A DNA stretch of 64,000 nucleotides, taken from an uncultured Lachnospiraceae bacterium. GTDB taxonomy: Bacteria; Bacillota; Clostridia; Lachnospirales; Lachnospiraceae. The DNA lies in assembly GCA_946549035.1 (NCBI GenBank), contig CAMNQH010000004.1, positions 38,646-102,645 of the forward strand. The letters are read 5' to 3'. The position numbers and the translations under genes are program-made. Below are positions 28,238 through 37,982 of the stretch, one piece after another. Each line of letters begins with the position of its first letter. Position 1 is the first letter of the stretch. The notes below the pieces were generated by a model. That model ran no database searches, was not told where the DNA came from, and saw only the letters and a program-made list of their open reading frames with translations.

Positions 28238-30196
28238 ATGAAACAAATATGGAAAAAAAGGCTGGCAGTCCTGTCTGGCCTGTTGATTTGCCTGCTGCTA
28301 ACGGCAGGGCTCCAAGGCGTGATTCGTGCCGAAGAACCTCCAAAGGAAATGACCGTGGTGTTTACCCACGATCTTCACTCCCACCTGGATAGCTTTATGG
28401 CTGCCCTGGACGGAAAGGAACAGGAAGTAGGAGGATTTGCCCGAATTAAGACGTTTATTGACGAGGCAAAAGAAGAAGACGAACATACCCTGACGTTGGA
28501 TGGCGGGGATTTTTCCATGGGGACCTTATACCAGGCGGTATACGAGACACAAGCGGCAGAGCTTCGAATGTTGGGATATCTGGGGATGGACGTCACGACG
28601 ATGGGAAACCATGAGTTTGATTACCGGACCACAGGTTTAAGCCGTATGCTTCAGAGCGCCGTCAAAAGCAATGAGGAATTGCCGGCTTTTGTACTCTGTA
28701 ATGTGGATTGGGAGGCCAGCCTGGCTCAAGGGATCCCGGAAGTAAAAGAATTGAAGGAAACCTTTGATCAATATGGAATTGCTCCTTATGTCATGTTGGA
28801 CAAAGGAGATATTAAGGTGGCGGTATTGGGCGTTTTTGGCAAAGACGCCTTGGCATGTGCTCCTACTTGTGAATTGATTTTTCAGGATCCGGTTCAGGCA
28901 GTAAAAGAGACGGTGACCCAGATTCGCGAAAAAGAGGAAGCAGATATGATTGTCTGCGTATCCCATAGCGGTACTTGGGAAGAGGCGGATAAGTCCGAAG
29001 ACGAGATTCTTGCAAAAGAAGTACCAGATCTGGATTTGATTATCAGCGGACATACACATACCGCTTTGGATGATCCCATTGTCCATGGAAATACTTCCAT
29101 CGTTTCCACTGGAGAGTACGGAATACGCACCGGTAAGCTTCGTATGGAACAGACCGAAGAGGGACGTTGGGAAATCAAGGATTATGAGCTGGCAGGCATG
29201 ACAGCGGATGTGAAGGAAGATCCCGGAGCCCTTGATAAAATAAAGGAGCTTGGAGCCAGGATTGACAAAGATTATTTGGAACAGTTTGGATATACCAAAG
29301 AACAGGTGCTGGCTTTTAATCCCTGGAAAAATCCCACCCTTCAGGAGATATCGGAGGTTTTGGGAGAGAATGGATATACCAATTTGCTGGCAGACGCATA
29401 TCGGGACACACTGAATCAGCTGCCGGAAATGGCTCAGGATCCCGTGGATGTTGCCGTTGTACCTTCCGGCGTGATACGGGACGTATTTGCAGAAAAAAGC
29501 GATGTTACAGTATCTGATGTGTTTAATGCATTTTCCCTGGGGATTGGCCCGGACGGCGTACCCGGCTATCCTTTGGTGAGTATTTACCTTACCGGTGCGG
29601 AATTGAAAACGGCGGCGGAGGTGGACGCTTCCATTTCGCCAATGATGACTACGGCGCAGCTCTTTATGAGCGGGTTGAATTATACGTTGAATCCCAACCG
29701 GTTGATTTTGAATAAAGTTACAGAAGTATCCCTTTGTGATATGCAGGGAAATGAAAGCCCTTTGGAGGATGATAAATTATATCGGGTAGTGGCGGATCTT
29801 TACAGCGGCCAAATGCTGGGAGCCGTTACTGATATGTCTTATGGAATTTTGTCCATTGTTCCAAAGGATGCGCAAGGGAACCCGGTGGAGGATTTAGAGG
29901 ATTATATCGTTTATGACAATGGACAGGAAATGAAAGCCTGGGTTGCCATTGCCCGCTATGTGGAATCCATGGGAAATGACCAGGGAGAAATTTCAGACTA
30001 TTACAGCCAGGTGCAGGGGCGCAAAATAATTGATGATGATAAGAGCATAGGCGCATTTTTAAAAAGCCCTAATAAAATTGCCCTAATCATGGTGGGTATC
30101 TTGCTGGTTGTTCTTGTTATTTTGATTCTTCTCATCATAGGGATGGTAAAACTGGTGAAGTACATTCGAAAGAAACGAAGAAATTCTTACCGTTAA
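28238..30196 (+). CDS. Membrane-anchored bifunctional metallophosphatase/5'-nucleotidase
   Basis: Signal peptide; TVVFTHDLHSHLDSF, LDGGDFSMG, TMGNHEFDY, ISGHTHT; C-terminal TM. Confidence 0.93.
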   Translation: MKQIWKKRLAVLSGLLICLLLTAGLQGVIRAEEPPKEMTVVFTHDLHSHLDSFMAALDGKEQEVGGFARIKTFIDEAKEEDEHTLTLDGGDFSMGTLYQAVYETQAAELRMLGYLGMDVTTMGNHEFDYRTTGLSRMLQSAVKSNEELPAFVLCNVDWEASLAQGIPEVKELKETFDQYGIAPYVMLDKGDIKVAVLGVFGKDALACAPTCELIFQDPVQAVKETVTQIREKEEADMIVCVSHSGTWEEADKSEDEILAKEVPDLDLIISGHTHTALDDPIVHGNTSIVSTGEYGIRTGKLRMEQTEEGRWEIKDYELAGMTADVKEDPGALDKIKELGARIDKDYLEQFGYTKEQVLAFNPWKNPTLQEISEVLGENGYTNLLADAYRDTLNQLPEMAQDPVDVAVVPSGVIRDVFAEKSDVTVSDVFNAFSLGIGPDGVPGYPLVSIYLTGAELKTAAEVDASISPMMTTAQLFMSGLNYTLNPNRLILNKVTEVSLCDMQGNESPLEDDKLYRVVADLYSGQMLGAVTDMSYGILSIVPKDAQGNPVEDLEDYIVYDNGQEMKAWVAIARYVESMGNDQGEISDYYSQVQGRKIIDDDKSIGAFLKSPNKIALIMVGILLVVLVILILLIIGMVKLVKYIRKKRRNSYR

Positions 30197-30207
30197 AAAT
30201 CGAAGGC

Positions 30208-30236
30208 TTGCATTTTTTCAAATTGGATGCTACTAT
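30208..30236 (+). promoter_or_regulatory. Promoter of hydE leader (TTGCAT-N17-TACTAT)
   Basis: TTGCAT 30208-30213, 17-nt spacer, TACTAT 30231-30236. Confidence 0.65.
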
Positions 30237-30242
30237 ATACGA

Positions 30243-30339
30243 AAGGTGCGCGGATAGGAATCGCCTTACCGCAAACCTAATAGGATACGCTAACCACAAG
30301 GGATACCTGAAGGGAAAGGCATAGAACACAGGATAAGTC
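30243..30339 (+). promoter_or_regulatory. Unassigned structured leader RNA (riboswitch-like) preceding hydE
   Basis: About 100 nt between promoter and terminator; AGGCA 30317-30321 can pair with TGCCT 30340-30344, which competes with the terminator stem. Confidence 0.5.
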
Positions 30340-30377
30340 TGCCTCTGTACCCTCTTTGGGTATGGAGGCAATTTTTT
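30340..30377 (+). terminator. Regulatory intrinsic terminator in hydE leader
   Basis: TGCCTC..TACCC tcttt GGGTA..GAGGCA followed by A and T6, upstream of the hydE start. Confidence 0.75.
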
Positions 30378-30410
30378 ATGTTAGAATAAAAGGAGTTGGA
30401 TGAAATCGTA

Positions 30411-31463
30411 ATGAAAAAAGCGCTGTCTTTGATAGATAAATTGAACCAGGAAAAAGCCTTAGAGCTGGAAGAATGGGTATTTCTGATTGAGCATCGGGAA
30501 GAAGAGACGGCGGAAACACTTTTTGCTTTGGCCAGAGATATCCAAAGACGGCAGTTTGGGAATCAGATTTATACCAGAGGGCTGATTGAGTACACAAATT
30601 ATTGTAAAAACAACTGCTACTACTGCGGGATTCGAAGGGATAACAAAGCTGTGGAACGATACCGGCTGACGCCAGAAGAAATTCTGGATTGCTGCCGGAG
30701 AGGATATGCTTTGGGATTTCGCACCTTTGTGCTGCAAGGCGGAGAAGACGGATATGACACAGATGAGAGAATGGAAGAAATCATTCGTGCCATAAAAAAA
30801 GGATATCCGGACTGCGCCATTACTTTGTCATTGGGAGAGCGCTCCTACGAAAGCTATTTGCGCCTGCGTCAAGCAGGGGCAGACCGCTATCTGCTTCGCC
30901 ATGAGACAGCCCAGGAAACTCATTATGGAATGCTGCACCCCCCGGAATCATCAGGAGCCAATCGGAAACAATGCTTACGCAATTTAAAGGAAATCGGATA
31001 CCAAACCGGTACTGGTTTTATGGTAGGCTCCCCCGGTCAGTCTCCTCAGAGCTTGGCTGAGGATATGATATTTATCCGGGAGCTGAATCCTCACATGGTG
31101 GGTATCGGCCCCTTTGTACCCCACCATGAAACGCCGTTTGCCCGGGAAAAAGGAGGAACTGTAGAACTGACTCTTTATATGCTGGGACTTTTGCGGGTAA
31201 TGCTGCCAAAGGCGTTACTGCCTGCCACCACAGCTTTGGGTACGATAGATCCCAAAGGGAGAGAAAAAGGAATTCTGGCAGGAGCCAATGTGGTGATGCC
31301 GAATCTTTCTCCCTTGGGAGTGAGAAATAAGTATGAACTATACGACAATAAGATCTGCACAGGAGAAGAAGCGGCGGAATGCCGCCATTGTCTGGCGTCC
31401 AGGATGGAATCCATAGGATATAAGCTGGTTGTAGATCGGGGAGATTATAAGGAGGAAAACTAG
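30411..31463 (+). CDS. hydE: [FeFe] hydrogenase H-cluster radical SAM maturase HydE
   Basis: IYTRGLIEYTNYCKNNCYYCGIRRDN; TFVLQGGEDGYDTDERM; gene followed directly by hydG. Confidence 0.95.
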   Translation: MKKALSLIDKLNQEKALELEEWVFLIEHREEETAETLFALARDIQRRQFGNQIYTRGLIEYTNYCKNNCYYCGIRRDNKAVERYRLTPEEILDCCRRGYALGFRTFVLQGGEDGYDTDERMEEIIRAIKKGYPDCAITLSLGERSYESYLRLRQAGADRYLLRHETAQETHYGMLHPPESSGANRKQCLRNLKEIGYQTGTGFMVGSPGQSPQSLAEDMIFIRELNPHMVGIGPFVPHHETPFAREKGGTVELTLYMLGLLRVMLPKALLPATTALGTIDPKGREKGILAGANVVMPNLSPLGVRNKYELYDNKICTGEEAAECRHCLASRMESIGYKLVVDRGDYKEEN

Positions 31464-32882
31464 ATGTATAACGTTATGTCGCCAAAAGCAGAAGAATTTA
31501 TCAGTCATGAGGAAATTATGGATTGTCTGGAATATGGAAAAAAACACAAAGATGACAGAGCGCTCATCGACCAGATTCTGGAGAAGGCAAAGCTGCGCAA
31601 GGGACTTTCCCACCGAGAGGCCATTGTGCTGCTGGACTGTGAACTGGAAGATAAAAATCAGGAGATCTATGAATTAGCTCAGGAGATTAAACATGATTTT
31701 TACGGGAACCGAATTGTTATGTTCGCGCCGCTATACCTTTCCAATTACTGTATCAATGGCTGTGAATATTGTCCTTATCATGCAAAAAACAAGCATATTC
31801 CAAGAAAAAAATTGACCCAGGATGAGATTGTGAAAGAAGTTATGGCATTGCAGGACATGGGGCATAAACGTTTGGCGTTGGAAGCAGGGGAGGATCCGGT
31901 ACATAATCCCATAGAATACATTTTGGAATGTATACAAACGATTTATGGTATTAAACATAAAAACGGAGCCATTCGTCGGGTCAACGTAAACATCGCGGCT
32001 ACCACAGTGGAAGAATACCGGATGTTGAAAGAAGCCGGAATCGGTACTTACATTTTATTTCAAGAAACTTATCACAAAGAAAATTATGAGAGATTACATC
32101 CTACTGGGCCAAAGCATGATTATGCATATCATACGGAGGCTCACGATCGGGCTATGGATGGAGGAATTGACGACGTAGGGTTAGGCGTGTTGTTTGGATT
32201 AAACAATTACCGCTATGATTTTACCGGTATCTTAATGCACGCGGAGCATTTGGAAGCTTATAAAGGCGTAGGCCCCCATACCATTAGCGTACCCAGAGTC
32301 AGACGTGCGGATGATATTGACCCGAATGCGTTCGACGATGGAATTGACGACGATACTTTCGCTAAGATTGTAGCCTGTATTCGAATCGCGGTTCCGTATA
32401 CCGGGATGATTGTGTCCACCAGGGAAAGCCAGGCTTGCCGGGAAAAAGTGTTGCATCTTGGTGTTTCACAGATCAGCGGCGGTTCCCGTACCAGTGTGGG
32501 AGGATATGCGCAGGAAGAATCAAAAGAGGAAAGCTCCGCCCAGTTTGACGTCAGCGACAACCGTACGTTAGACCAGGTAGTAAAATGGTTGATGGATATG
32601 GGATATGTCCCTTCTTTCTGTACCGCTTGTTATCGGGAAGGCCGAACCGGGGATCGTTTTATGACCTTGTTGAAGAGCGGCCAGATTGTCAACTGCTGTC
32701 ATCCCAATGCATTGATGACGTTAAAAGAATATCTGGAGGATTATGCGTCACAGGAGACAAAGCAGGTGGGAGACGCCTTGATTCAAAAAGAGCTGAATAC
32801 CATAACGAATCCGGTCGTGCGGGAAAAAGTAGAGGATTATCTGGAGCATATCCAGGAAGGGAAGCGGGATTTCCGTTTTTAG
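31464..32882 (+). CDS. hydG: [FeFe] hydrogenase H-cluster radical SAM maturase HydG
   Basis: APLYLSNYCINGCEYCPYHAKNKHIPRKKLT; EAGEDPVHNPIEYILECIQTIY; C-terminal PSFCTACYREGRTGDRF. Confidence 0.97.
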   Translation: MYNVMSPKAEEFISHEEIMDCLEYGKKHKDDRALIDQILEKAKLRKGLSHREAIVLLDCELEDKNQEIYELAQEIKHDFYGNRIVMFAPLYLSNYCINGCEYCPYHAKNKHIPRKKLTQDEIVKEVMALQDMGHKRLALEAGEDPVHNPIEYILECIQTIYGIKHKNGAIRRVNVNIAATTVEEYRMLKEAGIGTYILFQETYHKENYERLHPTGPKHDYAYHTEAHDRAMDGGIDDVGLGVLFGLNNYRYDFTGILMHAEHLEAYKGVGPHTISVPRVRRADDIDPNAFDDGIDDDTFAKIVACIRIAVPYTGMIVSTRESQACREKVLHLGVSQISGGSRTSVGGYAQEESKEESSAQFDVSDNRTLDQVVKWLMDMGYVPSFCTACYREGRTGDRFMTLLKSGQIVNCCHPNALMTLKEYLEDYASQETKQVGDALIQKELNTITNPVVREKVEDYLEHIQEGKRDFRF

Positions 32883-33005
32883 TCTGTAAAAATAGGCGTC
32901 TGGAGAAAAAAATGCAATTCCTATGAACTTTCCATTGCAGGGAATAGTGAATTTTGCTACACTGTACATGATGATTGAGAGATCGAGGTATAGAGGAGCG
33001 AAGAC

Positions 33006-33956
33006 ATGAGTGCACAGGACAAGATCGAACGGACCTTGAAACAGATTCATGTACTATTTTCCGACGGGCCGATTATCGCAGGAAATCCGGATAAAGTTGT
33101 GGTGGATAAGAAAGAAGTATTTGCAATTTTAGAACAGTTGAACTTGGCCGTATATGAGCTGATGGACCAATATGAGGCCACGCAGCAGGCCAGAGAACTG
33201 GCTCAGCGCCGAAGCGAAAAAAAGGGAGAGGAGCTGCTGCAACGGATTTCACGGCAGGCGGACGATGTATATGCAGCGTCGTTGATTTACACGGACAATG
33301 CCCTGGAACAGATGCAGAAGCTGATGGAAGAGGCAATCAATTCCAGCAAGAACGCCTGGAATCGTTTTAATACGGAGCTGGAAAAAGAGAGAAACAGGAT
33401 TAAGGGAGATCAAAAAGAATTAAAAGATCAATTAAAGGACTTCCAGGATTCCAATAAATATTTAAATATCATTGAAGAGTATAACCGAAAGCAGGAAAAG
33501 AAAGAAAAAGAAGGAACCGATACCGGGAAAAAGATTCAGAACGAAGCGAAACATTACGCTTTAAATGAGATACCGGAGATTCGGGTAAACCCCGCATACT
33601 TTGAGCGCCGCCGCAGAAAGTCAGAGATGCAGGAGACGGAAGAAAACTTTCTGCCGGTGCCGGCAGGGGAGGCAAAACAGCTTTCTTATGAGGAAGGGGA
33701 AGATAAGACAGCCTCCGATTCTGATTTGGTAATTGATATGGAGGATTTTGATGATTTACCTTCCATGCCCACGGTGATAGAAGAAGAGCCGGAGCAGCAG
33801 CTTTTTGTTATGCCGGAGATTAAAGTGGATTTGGATGCGGAATATTTTAAATGGCAGGCTCAGGAAAAGGGAGCTGTAAACGGTACAGACGGAGGGACAG
33901 AAGAAGGAACGGCAGTACGGAAGAAGGAACGGAGATTTTTATTTGGGAAAAAATAA
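33006..33956 (+). CDS. Conserved hypothetical coiled-coil protein
   Basis: Long ORF with SD; central coiled coil, acidic C-terminal region. Confidence 0.7.
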   Translation: MSAQDKIERTLKQIHVLFSDGPIIAGNPDKVVVDKKEVFAILEQLNLAVYELMDQYEATQQARELAQRRSEKKGEELLQRISRQADDVYAASLIYTDNALEQMQKLMEEAINSSKNAWNRFNTELEKERNRIKGDQKELKDQLKDFQDSNKYLNIIEEYNRKQEKKEKEGTDTGKKIQNEAKHYALNEIPEIRVNPAYFERRRRKSEMQETEENFLPVPAGEAKQLSYEEGEDKTASDSDLVIDMEDFDDLPSMPTVIEEEPEQQLFVMPEIKVDLDAEYFKWQAQEKGAVNGTDGGTEEGTAVRKKERRFLFGKK

Positions 33957-33965
33957 ATAGCAGAA

Positions 33966-34002
33966 TGAAAACGGAGCCGTCTCTTAAGAGATGCTTCGTT
34001 TT
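33966..34002 (+). terminator. Intrinsic terminator
   Basis: AACGGAGC ... GCTTCGTTTTTTT, inner TCTCTTAAGAGA. Confidence 0.75.
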
Positions 34003-34217
34003 TTTACTTCAAAGGAAACACATTTTTCTAACATGCACGACAAATTTTTATAATGTTTCTCGATTAAAATTCAATAAATTTTAAGGAAATATTATTCGTG
34101 TATTTAAAATTATCCTCTATAATAGAGAGAAATAGAACGCAATTTGGATATAGTTTTGCAGGCGTATTATTTTTCATGTATAATAGAGGCATCAGAAAAA
34201 AGAATGGAGTGTACGGC

Positions 34218-34910
34218 ATGAAAAATATTTTAGTATGTGATGATGATAAAGAGATTGTGGACGCTATTGAGATCTATCTTCAGCAGGAAGGCTATCATAT
34301 TTTGAAAGCATATGACGGAGAACAGGCATTGGAAACACTGCGTAATAATGAAGTACATTTGCTGATTATTGATATTATGATGCCAAGGCTGGATGGGATC
34401 CGGGCTACTTTGAAGATTCGGGAAAACAGCAGCATTCCTATCATTATTCTTTCAGCAAAGTCAGAGGATGCAGATAAGATTTTGGGATTAAACGTGGGGG
34501 CGGATGATTATGTGACTAAGCCCTTCAATCCCTTGGAGCTGGTGGCCAGAGTGAAATCTCAAATCAGACGTTATACTCAGTTGGGCAATGCGGCGGAAGC
34601 CAATCAGCGAGTGTACCAGGTTGGCGGCCTTGTTATAAACGATGATTTGAAAGAGGTAACAGTGGATGATGAGCCGGTAAAACTGACTCCCATAGAATAT
34701 AATATTTTATTGCTTTTAGTAAAGGATCAAGGAAAAGTATTTTCTATTAACCAGATTTATGAAAATATTTGGAATGAAGACGCCATAGGGGCGGATAATA
34801 CAGTGGCTGTGCATATCCGTCATATCCGAGAGAAAATTGAGATCAATCCCAAGGAACCGCGCTATCTGAAGGTGGTTTGGGGCGTTGGATATAAAATAGA
34901 AAAAAGCTGA
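34218..34910 (+). CDS. OmpR-family response regulator (VanR-like)
   Basis: ILVCDDDKEIVDAIEIYLQQEGY...DIMMPRLDG...KPFNPLELVARV; winged-helix C-terminus; start set at MKNILVCDD. Confidence 0.95.
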   Translation: MKNILVCDDDKEIVDAIEIYLQQEGYHILKAYDGEQALETLRNNEVHLLIIDIMMPRLDGIRATLKIRENSSIPIIILSAKSEDADKILGLNVGADDYVTKPFNPLELVARVKSQIRRYTQLGNAAEANQRVYQVGGLVINDDLKEVTVDDEPVKLTPIEYNILLLLVKDQGKVFSINQIYENIWNEDAIGADNTVAVHIRHIREKIEINPKEPRYLKVVWGVGYKIEKS

Positions 34911-35002
34911 TGATATCTGGCCGGTGACGTAAGGTTACCGGCTGTAGCGAGTATACCCATTTTAAGGTATTCTCCTGTAATCAGCGGAAAGGGGCGAATA
35001 GC

Positions 35003-37816
35003 ATGAAGAAAATAAGATATTCTGCCGGGATGAAAGCCGTTGCTTTGCTGATACAGGAGATTTTTGCTGTGTCTTTGGTGGTATGTATTATATTAGTCTC
35101 AACCTTATTTGACCGCAGTATGTTGAATCCTGGAGATCTGAAAAATAAACCCTTTACAGAATCCAGATATTATGAGGAAATCTTTCAGGGAGCCGTTCAA
35201 GAGGTTCTTTCTTATATTTCATTCAAAAAACAATTTGAAACAGAAGGTGTTTATAATCCGGAGAAGGCCGTAAATATTTTAGCTTATATGGATAGTAATA
35301 TGTCCAATTCCAATGAACGGGATTCCTTAAAAAGGAGCGAGCGATTTCGTTATTATCTTATAGATTTGGAGAACTGGTCTAAGGAGTATATTAATCTGCC
35401 CTTTCGAGTAGACAGTCGTCTGTATGTTGACGGAGAAGAGGTACATCAGGTTCAGGAAGTGTATATTGACGAAGATATTGTCCAGGAGGCGGATACTATC
35501 GTCCGCAATTTAGGAGATATGGATGTATCCTTGCAGAAACAAATAGCGGTCCAGGCTCAATATTATTATGGCGGATATTATTCTGTGGATGATGTGCAGA
35601 ATAATAATAAAGATGCAGAAATTGCCTCCGTATTTACGGAAGTAGAAGTTCATACCAGTTCGTCAAATACGTCGGAACAAGAAACGAAGAGCTCCAAAGA
35701 GATGCCCGAGACTGTGTCTTTGCCAAAGGACGCGGAGGCGGAGAATGACGCAGGCGGCGAATCAGGGATTGAGCCATATACAAACGACAGTGAACAGGAG
35801 GATGCATCCAGGGATAATCAGCTGGATGAAATAAAACAGCAGATTATAGATGGAAAGCTCTTTGAACTGGAAGGAAAGGCCCTTGCTCTGATCCTAAATG
35901 ATTTAAAACTGGAAGATATCAGTGCCAGTACGGAGAGCAGCGTTCTGGAAGAAAAATTTCTTACAGTGGAGGAAGGTACGATACTGGGAGAATATTTAAG
36001 CAACGCCATTACCCTGGAAGAGATGATTCATGCATATGAAAGCCTGGAATATACCTTAAATACCATCGGAAATGAAATTACTATTTACAAACGGCTGGTA
36101 AACAGATATGAGAAAAATGAATCCAATCTCCGATTTTGGATTTATGAAGATGGTGCAAATCAATATTTTACCAATATGGGGAATGGAGTTTTAGAGGATT
36201 TTCAAGGATTGGGAAAGACGCTGGGCAGTTATTTTTATTATAATAAGAACGATATTCGGCTGGATACCAATGTGAATGGTATGGAAGAGCTGTACTATGA
36301 AAAATTGGAAGCTTTAAATAACGGCCATAACAGCGTAATATTTGTGGGAATGGACACCTCCTTTCCATATGAAGATCAGTTTAAAAAAGGAATGGAAGAA
36401 TATCGGCGATTGCAGCCTTGGGCTTCTTTTGCCCTGGGGGCTGCTGTAATAAGTGTATTTGGGTGTTTGCTATGTCTGCTTTATTTGACATTGGCAGCGG
36501 GCAGAAACAGAGTGGATTCTACGGTTCATTTAAATCGTCTGGATAAAGTTAAGACAGAAATTTTGCTGGCAGGTTTCGCCCTTGTCTGCGGTGGAGCGCT
36601 TCGTATGGCAGAGCAGATAGTGTTTCTGTTCAAAGACAGTGATCTGGTAGGCATGATGATTATGGCAGGAGGCATGACTTTTTCTGTCGTAGCCCTGTTT
36701 ATGGTATTTTACATGAGTTTTGTTCGGCGAATCAAAGCTGGAACCATATGGACAGAGAGTCTTATTTATTGGATTGGAAAGGGAATCTGTAAAGTAGTAG
36801 GCAATTGGAATCCTTCTGTAAAAATTTTGGCGGCTTTCGCAGGACATGTGACAGCTACGCTGCTTTTGGCAGTGATTGCCCTTACATGGTCCAGGGAGAG
36901 CTCCGTAGTTGTGTTAATGCTGGCCGTTTATCTGCTTTTATGCGCCGCGGAGGCGGTGACATTTTTGCGGGGCGGCGTAGAGAAAAATGTATTGATTCGT
37001 GGAATTAAACGAATTGCCGGAGGCGACCTGGAATATGAAATTGATACCGAGGCGTTAAAGGGGGACAACAAAATGCTGGGGGCTGCAATTAATACCATCA
37101 GTGAAGGGTTATACCGGGCAGTGGACGACAGTATGAAAAATGAACGTCTAAAAGCAGATTTGATTACAAATGTTTCCCATGATATTAAAACGCCTCTTAC
37201 CTCTATTATCAATTATGTAGATTTGCTGAAACGAGAAAATTTAGACAATGAACGGGCGAAGAATTATATTGCCGTTTTGGATGCAAAATCCCAGCGTTTG
37301 AAACAGTTGACAGAGGATTTGGTGGAGGCTTCAAAAGTTAGCTCCGGTAATATTACACTGCAAATGGATCGGTTGAATCTGGTAGAATTGGTATACCAGA
37401 CTGCCGGGGAATTTAATGAGAAGTTTGAAGCGAGAGGATTAACGGCTGTGACAAAGCTCCCCAGGGAGCCGGTGGTGATCTTGGCGGACGGCAGGCGTAT
37501 CTGGCGTGTCTTGGAGAATTTGTACAATAATGTCGCCAAATATGCGATGGAAAATACCAGAGTGTATGTAGATATGGAAATTGCAAACAAAACGGTATGC
37601 TTTTCCATTAAAAATATATCAGAGCAGGCGCTGAATATTGACGCTAGCGAATTAACGGAGCGTTTTATTCGGGGAGATGTTTCCAGAAGTACAGAAGGTA
37701 GCGGGCTTGGATTGTCTATTGCAAAGAATCTGACTAATCTTATGGGAGGCGATTTCGAGATCTATCTGGACGGAGATTTGTTTAAGGTTACTGTAACATT
37801 CCCCATAGCGGAATAG
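35003..37816 (+). CDS. Sensor histidine kinase with large extracytoplasmic domain and multi-TM region
   Basis: ITNVSHDIKTPLTSIINYVDLL H-box; GSGLGLSIAKNL; about 430-aa region between TM1 and the TM cluster. Confidence 0.93.
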   Translation: MKKIRYSAGMKAVALLIQEIFAVSLVVCIILVSTLFDRSMLNPGDLKNKPFTESRYYEEIFQGAVQEVLSYISFKKQFETEGVYNPEKAVNILAYMDSNMSNSNERDSLKRSERFRYYLIDLENWSKEYINLPFRVDSRLYVDGEEVHQVQEVYIDEDIVQEADTIVRNLGDMDVSLQKQIAVQAQYYYGGYYSVDDVQNNNKDAEIASVFTEVEVHTSSSNTSEQETKSSKEMPETVSLPKDAEAENDAGGESGIEPYTNDSEQEDASRDNQLDEIKQQIIDGKLFELEGKALALILNDLKLEDISASTESSVLEEKFLTVEEGTILGEYLSNAITLEEMIHAYESLEYTLNTIGNEITIYKRLVNRYEKNESNLRFWIYEDGANQYFTNMGNGVLEDFQGLGKTLGSYFYYNKNDIRLDTNVNGMEELYYEKLEALNNGHNSVIFVGMDTSFPYEDQFKKGMEEYRRLQPWASFALGAAVISVFGCLLCLLYLTLAAGRNRVDSTVHLNRLDKVKTEILLAGFALVCGGALRMAEQIVFLFKDSDLVGMMIMAGGMTFSVVALFMVFYMSFVRRIKAGTIWTESLIYWIGKGICKVVGNWNPSVKILAAFAGHVTATLLLAVIALTWSRESSVVVLMLAVYLLLCAAEAVTFLRGGVEKNVLIRGIKRIAGGDLEYEIDTEALKGDNKMLGAAINTISEGLYRAVDDSMKNERLKADLITNVSHDIKTPLTSIINYVDLLKRENLDNERAKNYIAVLDAKSQRLKQLTEDLVEASKVSSGNITLQMDRLNLVELVYQTAGEFNEKFEARGLTAVTKLPREPVVILADGRRIWRVLENLYNNVAKYAMENTRVYVDMEIANKTVCFSIKNISEQALNIDASELTERFIRGDVSRSTEGSGLGLSIAKNLTNLMGGDFEIYLDGDLFKVTVTFPIAE

Positions 37817-37824
37817 GAAGACCC

Positions 37825-37851
37825 AAAGCAAGGGAAACCCCTTGCTTTTTC
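37825..37851 (+). terminator. Intrinsic terminator after two-component operon
   Basis: AAAGCAAGGG AAA CCCTTGCTTTTT. Confidence 0.85.
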
Positions 37852-37982
37852 ATTTTACGAATGATATACTACGAGTGCATAAGAAGCATAGAAAAAAGAG
37901 TGAACAGGCAGACGCAAAAGTTTGAAAACAGGACTTCCGAATCTACCTGTATGACGCAATCGTGTGTCAGAAGGAGGAAAGC

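Noticed and set aside
30243-30340. hydE leader as a c-di-GMP-I (GEMM) riboswitch
   Set aside because: GCAAACC and ACGC-like pieces are present, but the first hairpin is only CCT-AAT-AGG without a GNRA loop and the second conserved hairpin is not recognisable; left as unassigned.
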